Source: Enoplosus armatus
Lineage: Eukaryota; Chordata; Actinopteri; Centrarchiformes; Enoplosidae
DNA length: 64,000 nucleotides
Reading direction: 5' to 3'
NCBI RefSeq assembly: GCF_043641665.1
Contig: NC_092198.1
Location: 14,067,001-14,131,000, forward strand
How positions within the stretch are numbered: position 1 is the stretch's first letter; the number at the start of each line of letters is the position of its first letter. Positions 1 to 11,800 of this stretch are shown here, piece by piece. A program made the translations under genes and the position numbers. Below the pieces are notes generated by a model. The model made no database searches, was not told the origin of the DNA, and was given only the letters and a program-made list of their open reading frames with translations.

Positions 1-1359
1 TCTCTCAATGGGATAAATTTGTCACATCTGGACAGATCCCTCGTAAGGCTGATGTCTGTTGCAATGTCCTCTCTAGTGTTGATGGAGTAATGGGTCTTGC
101 AAATGCCGTGGATAGTGGGCTGGAAATACGTGTGAACAGAGAAATGAATAACATCTCATTGCCGTTGTATTCTTATCATCATTGTGTTTGAGGAATCTGT
201 TCTCACATGAGGAAGAGAGAAGTGTTTTCTTTTTAGCATACAGTAATAAGTAAGGGACTTACCATATTCTTATTCTTGTCTTCTTCAAGCAGAGGCACAG
301 CCAGGGCAGAGATGATACCCCTTTTGATGTTCAGGATGGTTGTTGTCTCACCATCCTCAGGGTACAGTTTCACATCGGACACTCCTTCAACCACATACTT
401 CAGAGGATATCTACAGAAAATGTGAGACTTTTACCATTAAGTCCTATAGCAATTGTGTTTCATTGCATAATGTGTGTTCATTTATCTGGATGTGTCAAAA
501 CTGTTGATGTCAAATACCTCTCCATTTCAGCAGCAAAGGCACCAGAACTGGGTGCAGGACCGAACATAGGGTTGCCCTCTGCGTCCATGTCGACCACCTC
601 ACTCAGGCTACAGCCAGTGGTGCGGATGATGAAACTACAAGTCTGGGGTACTTCAATTTCAACCTGTTTTAAAAGATAATTTTAGCTTTTCCCTGCTAGA
701 TAAAATGTAGAAAGAAAAAGGTGTACCTTTATATATATGTAGAATGATGATAACTGTTAAAGCACAGTAGCATGTACCTTGCAAGTGGTTTTAGGTCCAT
801 TCCTGAGATGTGAACCACCACTGATAGCATTCAAGGACTCAGCTTCGTACAGGTATTCATATTTGTGGTAGGCTTTGTACCTTTGGTTTACTGGTAGAGA
901 AGATAATGATTTTACATCAGATTTTTAGTAAAGCCATGATTTACAGTATGTGCTGTATGGATAAGACATCAAATAGTGTTTTCATCTAAAAATGTGAGAC
1001 AAAATACTATATGTGTCCATATTTCTTGAACAGCCACAGTATAATTAACATTTACAAAGTGTTCAGATTGTATAATTAACATATCAAGATTTTGGAACTC
1101 ACTCAGGCAGGTTGCATGCTCTTCTTGGGCATCTGTAAAGACAATCAAGAACATTTGATGTAAAACTTTCCTCCTGCAGGAAAACTATTTTACTTCAAAG
1201 AGAGATCAGAGTGTTCACTGTGGTGTTTATTCTTTAATACCATTATATTGTATTAACGGTATCCCCAATCAAAAGAAACATTATGTAATTTAAAGAATAC
1301 TTACAAGTAAAAGTAAGTGTGATTAGGAGTAGGGAAAGACAGAGCTTTGAGTCCGCCAT
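1..1359 (-). CDS. apob: Apolipoprotein B, tandem copy (5' exons only; gene runs off the left edge)
   Basis: Five complete exons and part of a sixth, read on the minus strand: 1305-1359, 1103-1132, 778-890, 518-663, 263-410 and 1-119 (cut by the edge). The first exon encodes a start and hydrophobic signal peptide (MADSKLCLSLLL...). The next exons encode the start of the large lipid transfer protein (vitellogenin-like) domain. Exon lengths equal those of the complete apob at 5865-21565 (55, 113, 146 and 148 bp), except exon 2, which is 30 rather than 33 bp, an in-frame loss of one codon. All visible frames are open and splice sites are good, so it looks like a working gene rather than a relic, although the rest is unseen. 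Known role: non-exchangeable scaffold of lipoprotein particles, loaded with lipid in the ER by MTP. Zebrafish has tandem apobb.1/apobb.2, which this may parallel; the paralogue name is not settled here. Confidence 0.88.
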
Positions 1360-1440
1360 TATGGGCTCTGTGCAATTCTCTCCTTGGTGCTCCTTTGGTG
1401 AGTACTCAGATGAGACTGGGGCCTCAAGCTCCTCATAGGC

Positions 1441-1546
1441 CTTTTATACCAAAGTTGCTCCATAAGGACGTTAGGTGGAGATCACACACAGTACTGTCTC
1501 TGCTCCAAAGTCCACTCTATACGTACATGTGGAGGGACAAAGGCAA
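1441..1546 (-). promoter_or_regulatory. Proximal promoter of the left apob copy
   Basis: On the minus strand a TATAAAAG box lies at 1441-1448, about 80-90 bases upstream of the ATG at 1359. Further upstream are CAAAGTCCA (1506-1514, the HNF4-specific core motif) and a 19-base block, TGTGGAGGGACAAAGGCAA (1528-1546), that also occurs unchanged upstream of the other apob copy. GGGACA-A-AGGCAA within it resembles a DR1 nuclear-receptor site. HNF4 control of APOB in liver and intestine is established in mammals. Use of these sites here is inferred. Confidence 0.6.
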
Positions 1547-4500
1547 CTGGTTTCATAAAGCTTTCCTTGAATATGATTGTCAAGTTTCAGAATCTGTCTT
1601 TTTGTGTTAAAATGTGGGGACACATTCAAGTAGCATTCTGCATAATATACTTTAAAGTTACAAATACAGTTACAAAGAAGTGCTTTATCCTGTATGTAAC
1701 AGAAGAATTCACATACTCTACATCACTACTGATGGACATCTTTCCAGAGCAAAGGCCATTAGATTGAGCATTGTTTTTTCAGTGACAGGTCATGAAAAAT
1801 ATATATAACATATTCTTAGTAGGTACAATATCAGATTTTTATGTCACAGAAATAATATCCTGCTCTTTCTTCTTAGGTCCCACATAAATCCATAGTTGTG
1901 AGTTTCTTAATACCTCCAGGTTTTCCAAAAGTCTAATTACAGGAAATGCTGTATAGGTTTATGTCAAAACTACATCTGCACCAACACATTTCAATCGACT
2001 ACTAAGTTCATCTTTTGCATGAAATACTTAACAGTGTTAATGTTGATAATCAACAGCCAATATTAAAGATTTAAAACATTCCAATTTCTTAATTTTACTT
2101 GGTGTGTAAAGTTGAGAACCATACATTAGATAATCATATAGTTAGAATGCTTATTCAGAAGCACAACCCAGAAACTGTGGAGTTGTGCCCCCTAGCCTTG
2201 ATAAGGAGTTGTAACACAGAACTTGAACAGATTGTTATCAATTCTTGTCAAAGGAGTATTGGACTACAGTCCTGGTCCACTGTGAAGACATGGTGTTGCA
2301 CACATTGAATTAGGTTTTACATTCTCTGAACTGGTTATCTGTTTTGGATAAAAATATCTTTATCATGACAAGATGAAATTCAGACTAAGACTATTAGCAG
2401 GACAAAATTGAGACAAATTCTTGGTACTGTAGAAGGATATTAGTTATTTTAATTGCATTCTAAACAAATCTAGTATTTAGAAAATTGATTGTATAACTTT
2501 GATTGATGGATTCTGCATGAACACATAGTTTTCTACCAAATATAGGACAGATTTGGTTATTCCACAAGAGAGACATTTTCTGTATTTTTTTTTGTCTGCA
2601 CCTTTCTTACTGTTTGGAAGTGGGTGGTGCTTAGTTGGAAAAAGGGGATGTCATGTACTTGTGTGCACCAAGCAAAATGTGCTGACAGTTGGGTCGTTTG
2701 TCAGCCAAATCTGATCAAACCACACCCAAACAGTACAGATGAAGCAGATTAGCTCACTTTTTGAATGTTAAACTCTTAATAGATAATAACATAAAGACAT
2801 TTTCTCCAAATGTTTTGCATTGTTGCATTCACACTTTAAAGAGTTACACTTCAAAGATAGTGACAAATTAAGTTTTTACTGCACAATCTGTGTTCAAACA
2901 CTGGACTCAAATATACAATTAGATTCCGCAGGTCTTTCGTCCCGGCTGCTGTCAGGCTCTCCAAACAGCACTGCTCCCAGTAGACCACACACACCGAAAT
3001 GGACAATCCACTCTCATGCAATATTTCTGAATGTATAACAAATGGTGCAATGTCTACATCTCTCTATGTGCAATACAGTATAATTCCTTTACCTTTGTTT
3101 TTTCATTCTGTGAATTTGTAAATTTGTAAATTATAGTTGTTTTTTAGTTTTAGCAGCTTTTTTTTATAATTGTCTTTATTGTTTTTATTTATTATATCTT
3201 GATTTTTCTTACTTATGTCTCTGCTATTACACTATCCTATATGCTGCTGTAACAATGCAAATTTCCCCACTGAGGGATTAATAAAGGATTATCTCATTTT
3301 ATTTTATCTTACAATTTGACTGCTCAAAGCAAATCAATGTTTCTTACTTACCTGGTAGTTGTTAAAACTGTCTAATATCTAATCTAAGAAGTCTTATCAT
3401 GTCAAATTGCATTAGTATTTGATATGAGCCCATAGTTACACCACTTGATGGCAATGAAAATAATGATTAGTCTGTGCTTGCTCGATCCTGGAAGGGCTAC
3501 AGGCTACTCAAAGGGGTCCTGTGGAGTTTTCTTGTAAACAAACGAAACTTATGTTTACATTTAGAGTTCCTCACCAAAATGTGTCGTGTGCATTTTAAAT
3601 CCAGCATTGTAAATAAATGGTTTACATCCATGAATACTTGCCTGCAGTCCTCTTCTTCCCTGCTTTTGCTGGGGCATTGCTGCATATCTTGGCATGTTAC
3701 CACCACCAGTGGATTACTGTGTCGCCATTGGTATGACTGTGTATCAGGTGTGCATGTGGGTGATGCACCCACACCCTTGTTTGCATGTACGAGATAAACA
3801 AAAGGAGGGTCCGTTCTTAGAAAAACATCTCGATAGCACTACAAGAGGTAAAAACCTTAAAGAGACAATTACTGTAATTAACAAAATGTAACCATTGAAT
3901 TGTGCTACTGTTTACAATTTGGTTTATTTGTTTCTCCTCTATTTTAGAAAATCTCACCTTCCTAGGATGAAAGGGATTATCATTTTTCCCAATGACATGC
4001 ATGGGATATCTAAATGATTAGTCTGATTTAAAGATGTAAATCAGTCTTAAAGGAAGATGATCCAAACAAGAAACCCTAGAGGGAACTGAGTGAATGCCTG
4101 TCACATGAGAATCAGTCTGGATGCTTTTAATTCAGATAAACAGCTCAAAAATTATCTTAAATACTTCTTAATATGTTTCAGTCTGCGATGTGTAATTTGT
4201 TATATGCATGAAAAACATTAATCTTTCTAATGGTTCAAGTAATTGCTGTCCCCTTGATTGGATCCTCTTTCCATAACCGATTGCACTGGCTTCTCTGTCG
4301 TAAATCTGCGATGAGTAGGGAGAAAGTCCTGAAAAGCCAAGTTAAATTGTAAACAGAAAGTTTATTTAGCCATGCTAGCGGCATGGATCTATGGATGGCA
4401 ATGGCTGGTTTATTAGTCGGTCGGTGATCACGAACGTTATGTTAGTCTTGCTTACGCTGGTAGCAAACCTGTCACTTCTCTTTCTTTTCCAGGTTTTCTA

Positions 4501-5640
4501 TTGTATTCAAAAATAGTTTTTCTTTTGCTGTTGTTGCTGTTGTTTTTCCTAATGAGAAGATCAACTACAAACATAATCTCTGCATAATCTGATTTATAGT
4601 TCTTTAGTAACTCCCTTTTGTTCAATATTTGGAGGACTTTTCAGGACCTCCACTCTTGGCAGCCTCCACTCTCAGCTTAAGAAATTCTTAAGGTCATTCT
4701 TAACATGAAGGCTTTCTCAGCCCCTACCCTTGAGAGATGTTCACCATAGGAGCTGTCTTAAGTGCAAAGATGCTTTTCAGTGGCAGTTGCAACTGTTTAC
4801 AAGCCTACTACTTGCACAAGCTACTGATTAGTTAGTTTTTCTGACACAGGGTCAGAACATACAGTATGTGCATGTTAGTCGGCTGTTGGCTCTAATCTAT
4901 CTGAATCTATCTAAATTATGCAAAAAGAGGTGATGTAAAGTATGATCAGTTGGGCTCTGCTGGTGCTAGTTCTTTGAGTTCGGGTTGGTGTGTCAGTGCA
5001 AGTCTTTCAACAGTGTGAATGTGTGTTCTTGATATCTTCATTGCCCTTTGTAACTGGCAACCTACCTGGCTGTTTGTATGTAGATATCTGCTGTAGCCAG
5101 TTTTGTTTCATTGTCTGTTCTAATTTTGTAATAATTATGTTCTCATAATTATGTTAATTTTGCATTGTATTAGTTTGTTAGTGTTGGAATTACTTAACCC
5201 TTTACAGTGCATATTCATATTGTATAGTGAAACTTCTTTGTAAAATGCCATTATGTAGCATGAATAAGTCTTGGGTTGTGTTGCTGATATAGAAAATTGT
5301 GGCTTGCATGATCTACTGCACATTTAGATTGGGAAAGTATACATTTAGTTGACAATAGTAACATAAACATACAAGAATACAGTCTACAAGAATTTAGATT
5401 TTCACTAGCGTGACTAATATTTAGTGACTTCACTATCTGATTGACTCGGCTATGTCAATTTTGCAGATCCTCAGTTATTTAAAAAGTACCAATCAATTCA
5501 TGAATCATGTCTCTGCAATCATGTCTGCAACAACAAACAACTAAGTGATACCCTTTCTTGTGTAGAGTGATTTTGATGAGTTGCTCTCATTTTTGTAACG
5601 TTTAGATGTCAATTCAAAAAAACATCATGAAACAGGAAAT
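1547..5640. other. Spacer between the tandem apob genes
   Basis: AT-rich non-coding DNA of about 4 kb from the promoter of the left copy to the 3' end of the complete apob. Apart from the LINE-like tail at about 2930-3305 I see no recognisable gene, RNA or element. The open frames (up to 107 codons near 3474-3797) overlap each other on both strands, lack similarity to anything I know, and are best taken as chance. Confidence 0.6.
2930..3305 (+). mobile_element. 3' end fragment of a LINE-type retrotransposon
   Basis: The stretch near 2935-3000 reads like the last codons of a fish LINE reverse transcriptase ORF (a frame containing NSTAPSRPHTPKW). It is followed by an AT-rich 3' UTR and the tail 'ccactgagggattaataaag' at about 3268-3287, then short ATCT/ATTTT repeats. 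This tail form is common in teleost LINEs. The fragment is 5'-truncated and inactive. Family assignment is by memory of the tail, not by search. Confidence 0.55.
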
Positions 5641-5660
5641 CATACTTTTTTACATACTTT

Positions 5661-5864
5661 TTTATTGATGCTTCTCACTCTTTGCCGGAAGGTGAGTTTC
5701 AGTAAAACTTTACACAATAAACCATCTAAATTAAAATGATACAACAGGTGTTTTTGTTAAACCCATTATTATAAATATGGTTAAAGAGCTAATTGTCCAT
5801 ACTCCTTCCAAGCATGTGTTTTGAACAGATGGTAGTGTTTCATATGGACTTATGCCTCAGTCTT
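5661..5864 (-). terminator. apob 3' UTR and poly(A) signal
   Basis: Downstream of the stop codon ending at 5865, the first clear minus-strand AATAAA is at 5661-5666 (TTTATT on the plus strand). This gives a 3' UTR of roughly 200-230 bases. No transcript evidence is available from sequence alone. Confidence 0.5.
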
Positions 5865-8800
5865 TCACTGTTGGAAGGGAAATGGAAGGTCAACCTCAAG
5901 CCTTCCTTCACTAACTTTCATGTAGGCTTGAGCCTCCTCTGAAGCTTGCTGCAGGAAACCATAAACAGTGTTATTGAACTGGTCCACTACATAAATGAAC
6001 ATGTCCATAATGTACTCATATGTGTTGATGAGCTGCTCCATATTCAGGGCAGAGATCTGGTCAACAACATTCTTTATGACTGTGATAAGGTTACGATAGA
6101 GGACATTGATGTTGTTGAACACTGCATCTAGATAGTCAGACTTGACAGAGTCAACAAACTCCTGAGACTTCCCAACAACAGCCTCCAGGGTCTCACCCAT
6201 CTTCACTAGCATTGTGTCAAGACTCTCCATATTTTTCACAAAGTCCACCAGTTCATCAAAGATTTTCTTGAAAGCTGTTTTGACCTGATCGAAGATCTGG
6301 CCTCCAGTAATTGCATCACCAACTGGCATGCGTAATTTCACACTGCTGATCTTCTCAACAAAGGAGTTATAGTAGACCTCTGTGTTCTCATAGATACTCT
6401 GGAGGGTCATATCTAGCATAGCAGCAATACTGCTGGTCAGCTTCTTTAGGACCTCAGGGAGAGTGGTCATCTCATCAGACCCAGGCAGTTTGAACTGGGT
6501 TTCCCTCAAGATGCTGATGACAGCATCCAGGAAGACCTGGACACTTTTCTGGTACTGGACAATGATGTTCCTGAAGAAGATTGACAGCTGGCTCATTTGA
6601 ATGTCATAGTTCATTGCAGCATCATAGGCCTCATTAAAGAGGTTAACAACAGAGTTCTTCAACTCCTTAATGCTCCTTGTGATCTGGTACTTGTCAGCAA
6701 ACATTGTAACTGTAGAGAAGATGGAAGGGAGTCTTGTCTTGAGTTCAGAAAGCATCACTTTGGGTGCCTCCATGTTGTAGGCAATCTGCAGGTTCATCTT
6801 ATCAGCATCCTTGGAAGATGATCTGATGACCAAGATGTCAACATCAACCTCTGGGGCAGACTGTTGAATAGAAGAAAATATTGTTCTAGCTATATTTTGA
6901 TTTTAAAATTTCGTTTTCCATCGTATCAAAAAGGTGATGTTAATGATACTCACAGGATAACGTCCATAGACTCTCGCACTCATCTGAGATGGGACTCTGC
7001 CATTGAACTGAAGGCCCAGGAAGCCAGAGGAAGGTGTAGACACTGAGGCACTGATACCATCTCGGCGAGCAGCATAACGAAGGTTCACATCAGTGAAAGT
7101 TGGACTGGTGATGTCCACATTCAAGGTGTGCCGAGAGTCACTGGAAGAGAAAGAAGGCAATTCAGATAAGAAGTCACAATTCATTCTTGACCTGATATTT
7201 AATAGGACAGATTTATAAAATAAATGAAAATGAGAAGAAACATTAGTTTAGTAGTAATTTACCTGTCATCAGCCTGGCGCTTTCTCCTAAAATGTGAAGA
7301 AAATGGGTTAATTACTTTAAACCTTGAATATCAGAGGTTATTATTTAACATATATTGTAAAACAAACATGGAATGTTACCTCAAGGCTTGGGTAATGACA
7401 TGGTTGACATCCATGTTCAGGTCAGTGTGTGTCAGGACAACCTTGCTAATCATGTTCAGAGCTTCATTCTCAAAGTTTGCAGTAGTAGAAGCTATTGAAA
7501 GAATATTGTTTTGTAAGATTTAGTGCTCAACAATGCTTGCAACATCAAACAGATAAATATGTTTAGGTAATTTCATCAACTCACCATCCATGTCATATTC
7601 CAAGAACGCAATGACAGAGGTTGCAGTGGACTTTAAGGTGACTGTGAAGGCAGGAGCATTGCCCTCTGCTTCAGCTGCCATGTTTGTGGTGTACAGTGGG
7701 CTGACAAACTTCACGTTGGTAGAGATCTTCTGCTTGGCGGCTGTCACTTCAGCAACAGTTTTCTCAAAGATGATGAAGTCACCCAGGCTGCTTGGCTGAG
7801 ACATATCAATCTCAACATCAGCAGTCAAGGAAGAGCTTGGTGCGAGATCAATAGTAGCCTGGACAACATGCTTCCCGTTGGTGTTGAAATTGAAGAGGTT
7901 TGCCTCGTTGTTGCCAGTATACTTCAGCACTGCATACACGCGGCTCAGGGACGCTTCAACAGCAAGATTCTCATTTACATCCATGACAATGACTTTGGTG
8001 GTGCCATGGTTAAGTTTGGCATCAGCAATAACCTTGGAGGTGGAGCGTAGGCCATCATTATTCAGGTACATATTAACCTCATTATCCAGGACTCCCAAAG
8101 CTAGATAGTCTTCCAGCACTGTGCCATCCATGTTTGCCCTAGTAGATGACTCCATGGAAACATACTCAAAGGTTCCGTCCAGCTTCAGATTGTGGTCTGC
8201 ATCAGCCTTTCCAACAGCCTTGATCACAGGGATGTTGAAATCCCCCCTCATCCTCAAGGTGGAGACAGCATTTAGTTTGGTTCTGGTGTCTCCAACCAAA
8301 TTTTGGTTTACCTCCAGGTTGAGAATAGGAAGGGCAATCTTCGCATCACTAACCACAGAGACGACAGTCACAAAACTCTCAGTACTCATGCTGATGGTGC
8401 TGTCATGAGTGCTTTCAATGTGACGATTTTCAAGGGAGAGGGAATTGGCCAACTTGATTCCTCTCTTGGTGGTCAGACTGGTGGTGCTATCAAGTTTGGC
8501 TTTTAGACCCTCAAACACAGAGGCTGTGGTAACTCCCAGACGGAACACAAGATCATCCTCAGCATACAGTCCAGCATTGACATTGAGATTAATGATGGCA
8601 GACTTTAAGGACAGCTCTGTGTTCAGGTTACCCACAGAGGGAATTTTGATCAGACCCATCATATCAACAAGGGGGGCAGCCTGGCTTTTCTGGTAAACAA
8701 CTTTGGCATCTACATCCACAGTCTGTTCAGTGGTGGTCAAAATGTTATTCAATCCAGTCTGCTCATACAAGTTCAGGTCACTGATAGCTGGAGTACGGAA

Positions 8801-11800
8801 GTCAACAAAAGGCAGGTCAATCTCAGGAATGCTGATGGGGGATGTCAAGAAATCAAGATTGGCCTCGCTTTCCATGGCAACAAAGATGCCAGCCTCCTTT
8901 TCATTATTGTCAATGGTGAAGTTGTAGACCATTTTGTACTGATTAAGACGAGCCAGAGCTACGGTGTTCATCTGTTGGCTCTCAGGTTTGAAGATGGCTG
9001 TGTAATCATTCTGTAGATCTATCTTAGCAGTCAGAGCTTCATAAATGTTGACCTTGGCATTTCCTTTGTTTTGGAATTCAAAGACAAACTCAAGAGGACG
9101 GGCTACAATGTTGATTCCGTTGGACAGGACTCCACTGACTGCACCATACAGTTCTGTGTCATGGTTTGCTTTCAGCTCCACTTTCATATCATAAAGGTTG
9201 CCGTTTCCAGATGCCACAAAAATACTGTTCTTAATGACTGGTGACTCTACCTCATTGCGGATATTAAACTTGAAGTAGGTAAGGATGCCAGATTCAGCAG
9301 TAATTTGCTGTTTCATCTTTAAGACGGGGGAGGCTGTATCACCAGAGAAAGTGAGAGTGAAAATGCCACGAGAGAGGGACATTTGCAAGTTGCTCTTGTG
9401 GTTGCCATCATCAGCATTAACCTTGCCATTGCCTGAATTGTCAGCTGTTAGAGTGAGGGTGTAGCCATCTTGGCGAGCAATTGCTTTCTGGGTTAGAGTG
9501 GCTTCACTTCTGACATTGACAATTGGGAGGTCCACTACATGATTGTAAGTTGTATCGAGAGAGGCAGACATTCCTTCTTCCATAGCAATAAAGGCTGTGT
9601 TCATAAAGTCAGCCGTGTAAGGTGTGGTGGTAACCTTAATTGTAGTTTTGGCTTGGGCCTGGGCTGATGGGCCATATAGAGTTACAGATGCCTGATGTTC
9701 AACTCCAAGAGCAACATGGTTGAATTTAAGAGTCTCTGCAAATACAAAACGACTCATTTTTGGGATTGCAATACGAGCAGTGGAGTCAAGCTTGTAATTA
9801 AGAATTTCAAAACTTGAAGATGTGGCCTGTGAAGTAAGGAACCCAGTGAATGTAGGGTTCTTTTCACTCTCGGTGGAGTTCTGGAACTCAGCAGATGTCT
9901 TTACGGTGTAGATGGGAGTGTGGAATCTGATCTCACCATAGAGTTTGCCAAAGCATGGGGCCATGATCTCACTTGGAATGGTTGGCAGCTTGATCTCGGG
10001 AACCTGAAGAGACTTAACAAGCTTTTCTACAGGAACTTGTGGGATGGTAGGGAATGAGACCTCAGGAAGAGTGATTTCTGGGAAGGTTATCTCAGGCATG
10101 GAAGGAAGGTAGTTCATAGTCAGGTCTCCAAAGACAGCATCCACATCAGGCATTTTGATGTCAACGTTTACAAAGAAATTAATGAGTTCAATGATTCTCT
10201 GCTTGATGTCATCAAAGGAAATTGTGGTGGCTTTCACGGTGTGGAAGCCCAGGATGATGAACTCAGGGATGTCCAGCTGTGTTGGGATCTCAAACTGTTC
10301 AAGCTTATCCATACTGAACTTAATTGAAGGCACAACAAGATCAGTGAAAGGAATGATGAAGGATGGTGTGTTCAATTCAGCTTTCTTAAGTTCAGCAGTG
10401 AGCCCATCAATGATTTGTTGAATCTCGCTGATGATTTTTTGCTCAGGTGCCACTTCCTTAATCATCTCAACCATATTACTGAATGTATCAGTGATGAGGA
10501 TTATGACTCTTGTGTAGTATTTGCTCGCAAGGTCCAAATAAGAGGTAATCTCAGCTTTAACATCAAGATTTGTAATTTCCTGTTTTATAAACTCAGCAAA
10601 TGCCCTAAGATTATCAAACACAACCTGGTCAATGATATCCTTTACAGATTTAATCATTTCTGCAACTTTGATTTCTCTCAGGCGTTCCATAAAGCCTCTA
10701 CCAGAGGATAAGACAAGGTTGACAAAATCTCGTAATGCCTCAAGCTTCTGGGGGATTTCAAGAGTCCTGATCAGCTCATTCACGTAAACTGTGTACTCAG
10801 CAAGAATTTGATTGGCATAATCCACAAAGTCATTGTAGTCCAATGACTTAAGTTTTTGCACAATGCTTTCAATATACATATTCAGGTCTTGAATTATATC
10901 CTTAACCTCAGTTGTTTTCAAGTAGTTGATAGTACCCTGGAAGACTTCCATAAATTTGGTAGGGATGTCTGCGTCCTTCACCATCTTGGCTACAGCACTG
11001 ATGGTTTCCTCAATTCGGAACTGTTTGATGAGCTCCGCAGCTTTTTCCAAGATAGCTTGAACCTTTTTTTCAGCCTCAAACCTTACAATTAACTCTCTCA
11101 TCTTGGCATAGAATGTGTTGATCTTACCTAGGATGTCAAGGTCCTGAATCATTTCCCTAATATAATCTGTTATATCGCTGAAGATCTCTGTGGGAATCTG
11201 ACTCACCAGGTTCTCAATGTGAGCTTTAAAGTTGATGGATGAGATGTAGCTCTTCAGCTCAGCAGCAAATGTCTGCATGTCAAAGTTCTCAATTATTTGT
11301 TTCATATCACGCATGATTGCCTGTAGTGTATCCATGATTTCATATTTGGCATCGATATCACGCAGGAATGCGATGCTGCTGCCCTTCAGTTTTTCCAGGT
11401 CAATCTGCTGAATCATCTCCCTCATGGTATCTATTACATAGACAACCATAGCCTTGATGTCATACTCCTCATTAATGGCATTCAGCTGTTGCTGGATCTT
11501 CTGAATGAGGGTTTCAGGCAGGGTGCCACTAACAATAATTTCCTTCATCATACCAGCAAAGTGTTGGATGTAAACAGTGAGATCAACCAGCAGTTTCTCA
11601 ACAGTTACCTTCAGGTTTGTCAAAGAGGCTTCCACATCCTCCATGGAGATGACATATTCTTGGGTAAAATCATTGAAATACTGCTTCAGCTTAATTAGGT
11701 TGCTTTCTATATTCAGTTGAGAAACGAGGTCACTTGCATACTGGGGAAGAGCCTCAAGTTTAGCCCTTATCTCCTCATTGTTGATGTAGTCTTGCAGTGC

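Noticed and set aside
11450..11750. Search for the mammalian apoB mRNA-editing site (CAA plus mooring TGATCAGTATA)
   Set aside because: The helical region that should correspond was found, but no exact mooring sequence is present on the coding strand. Fish also lack APOBEC1, so an apoB-48-like editing site is not supported.
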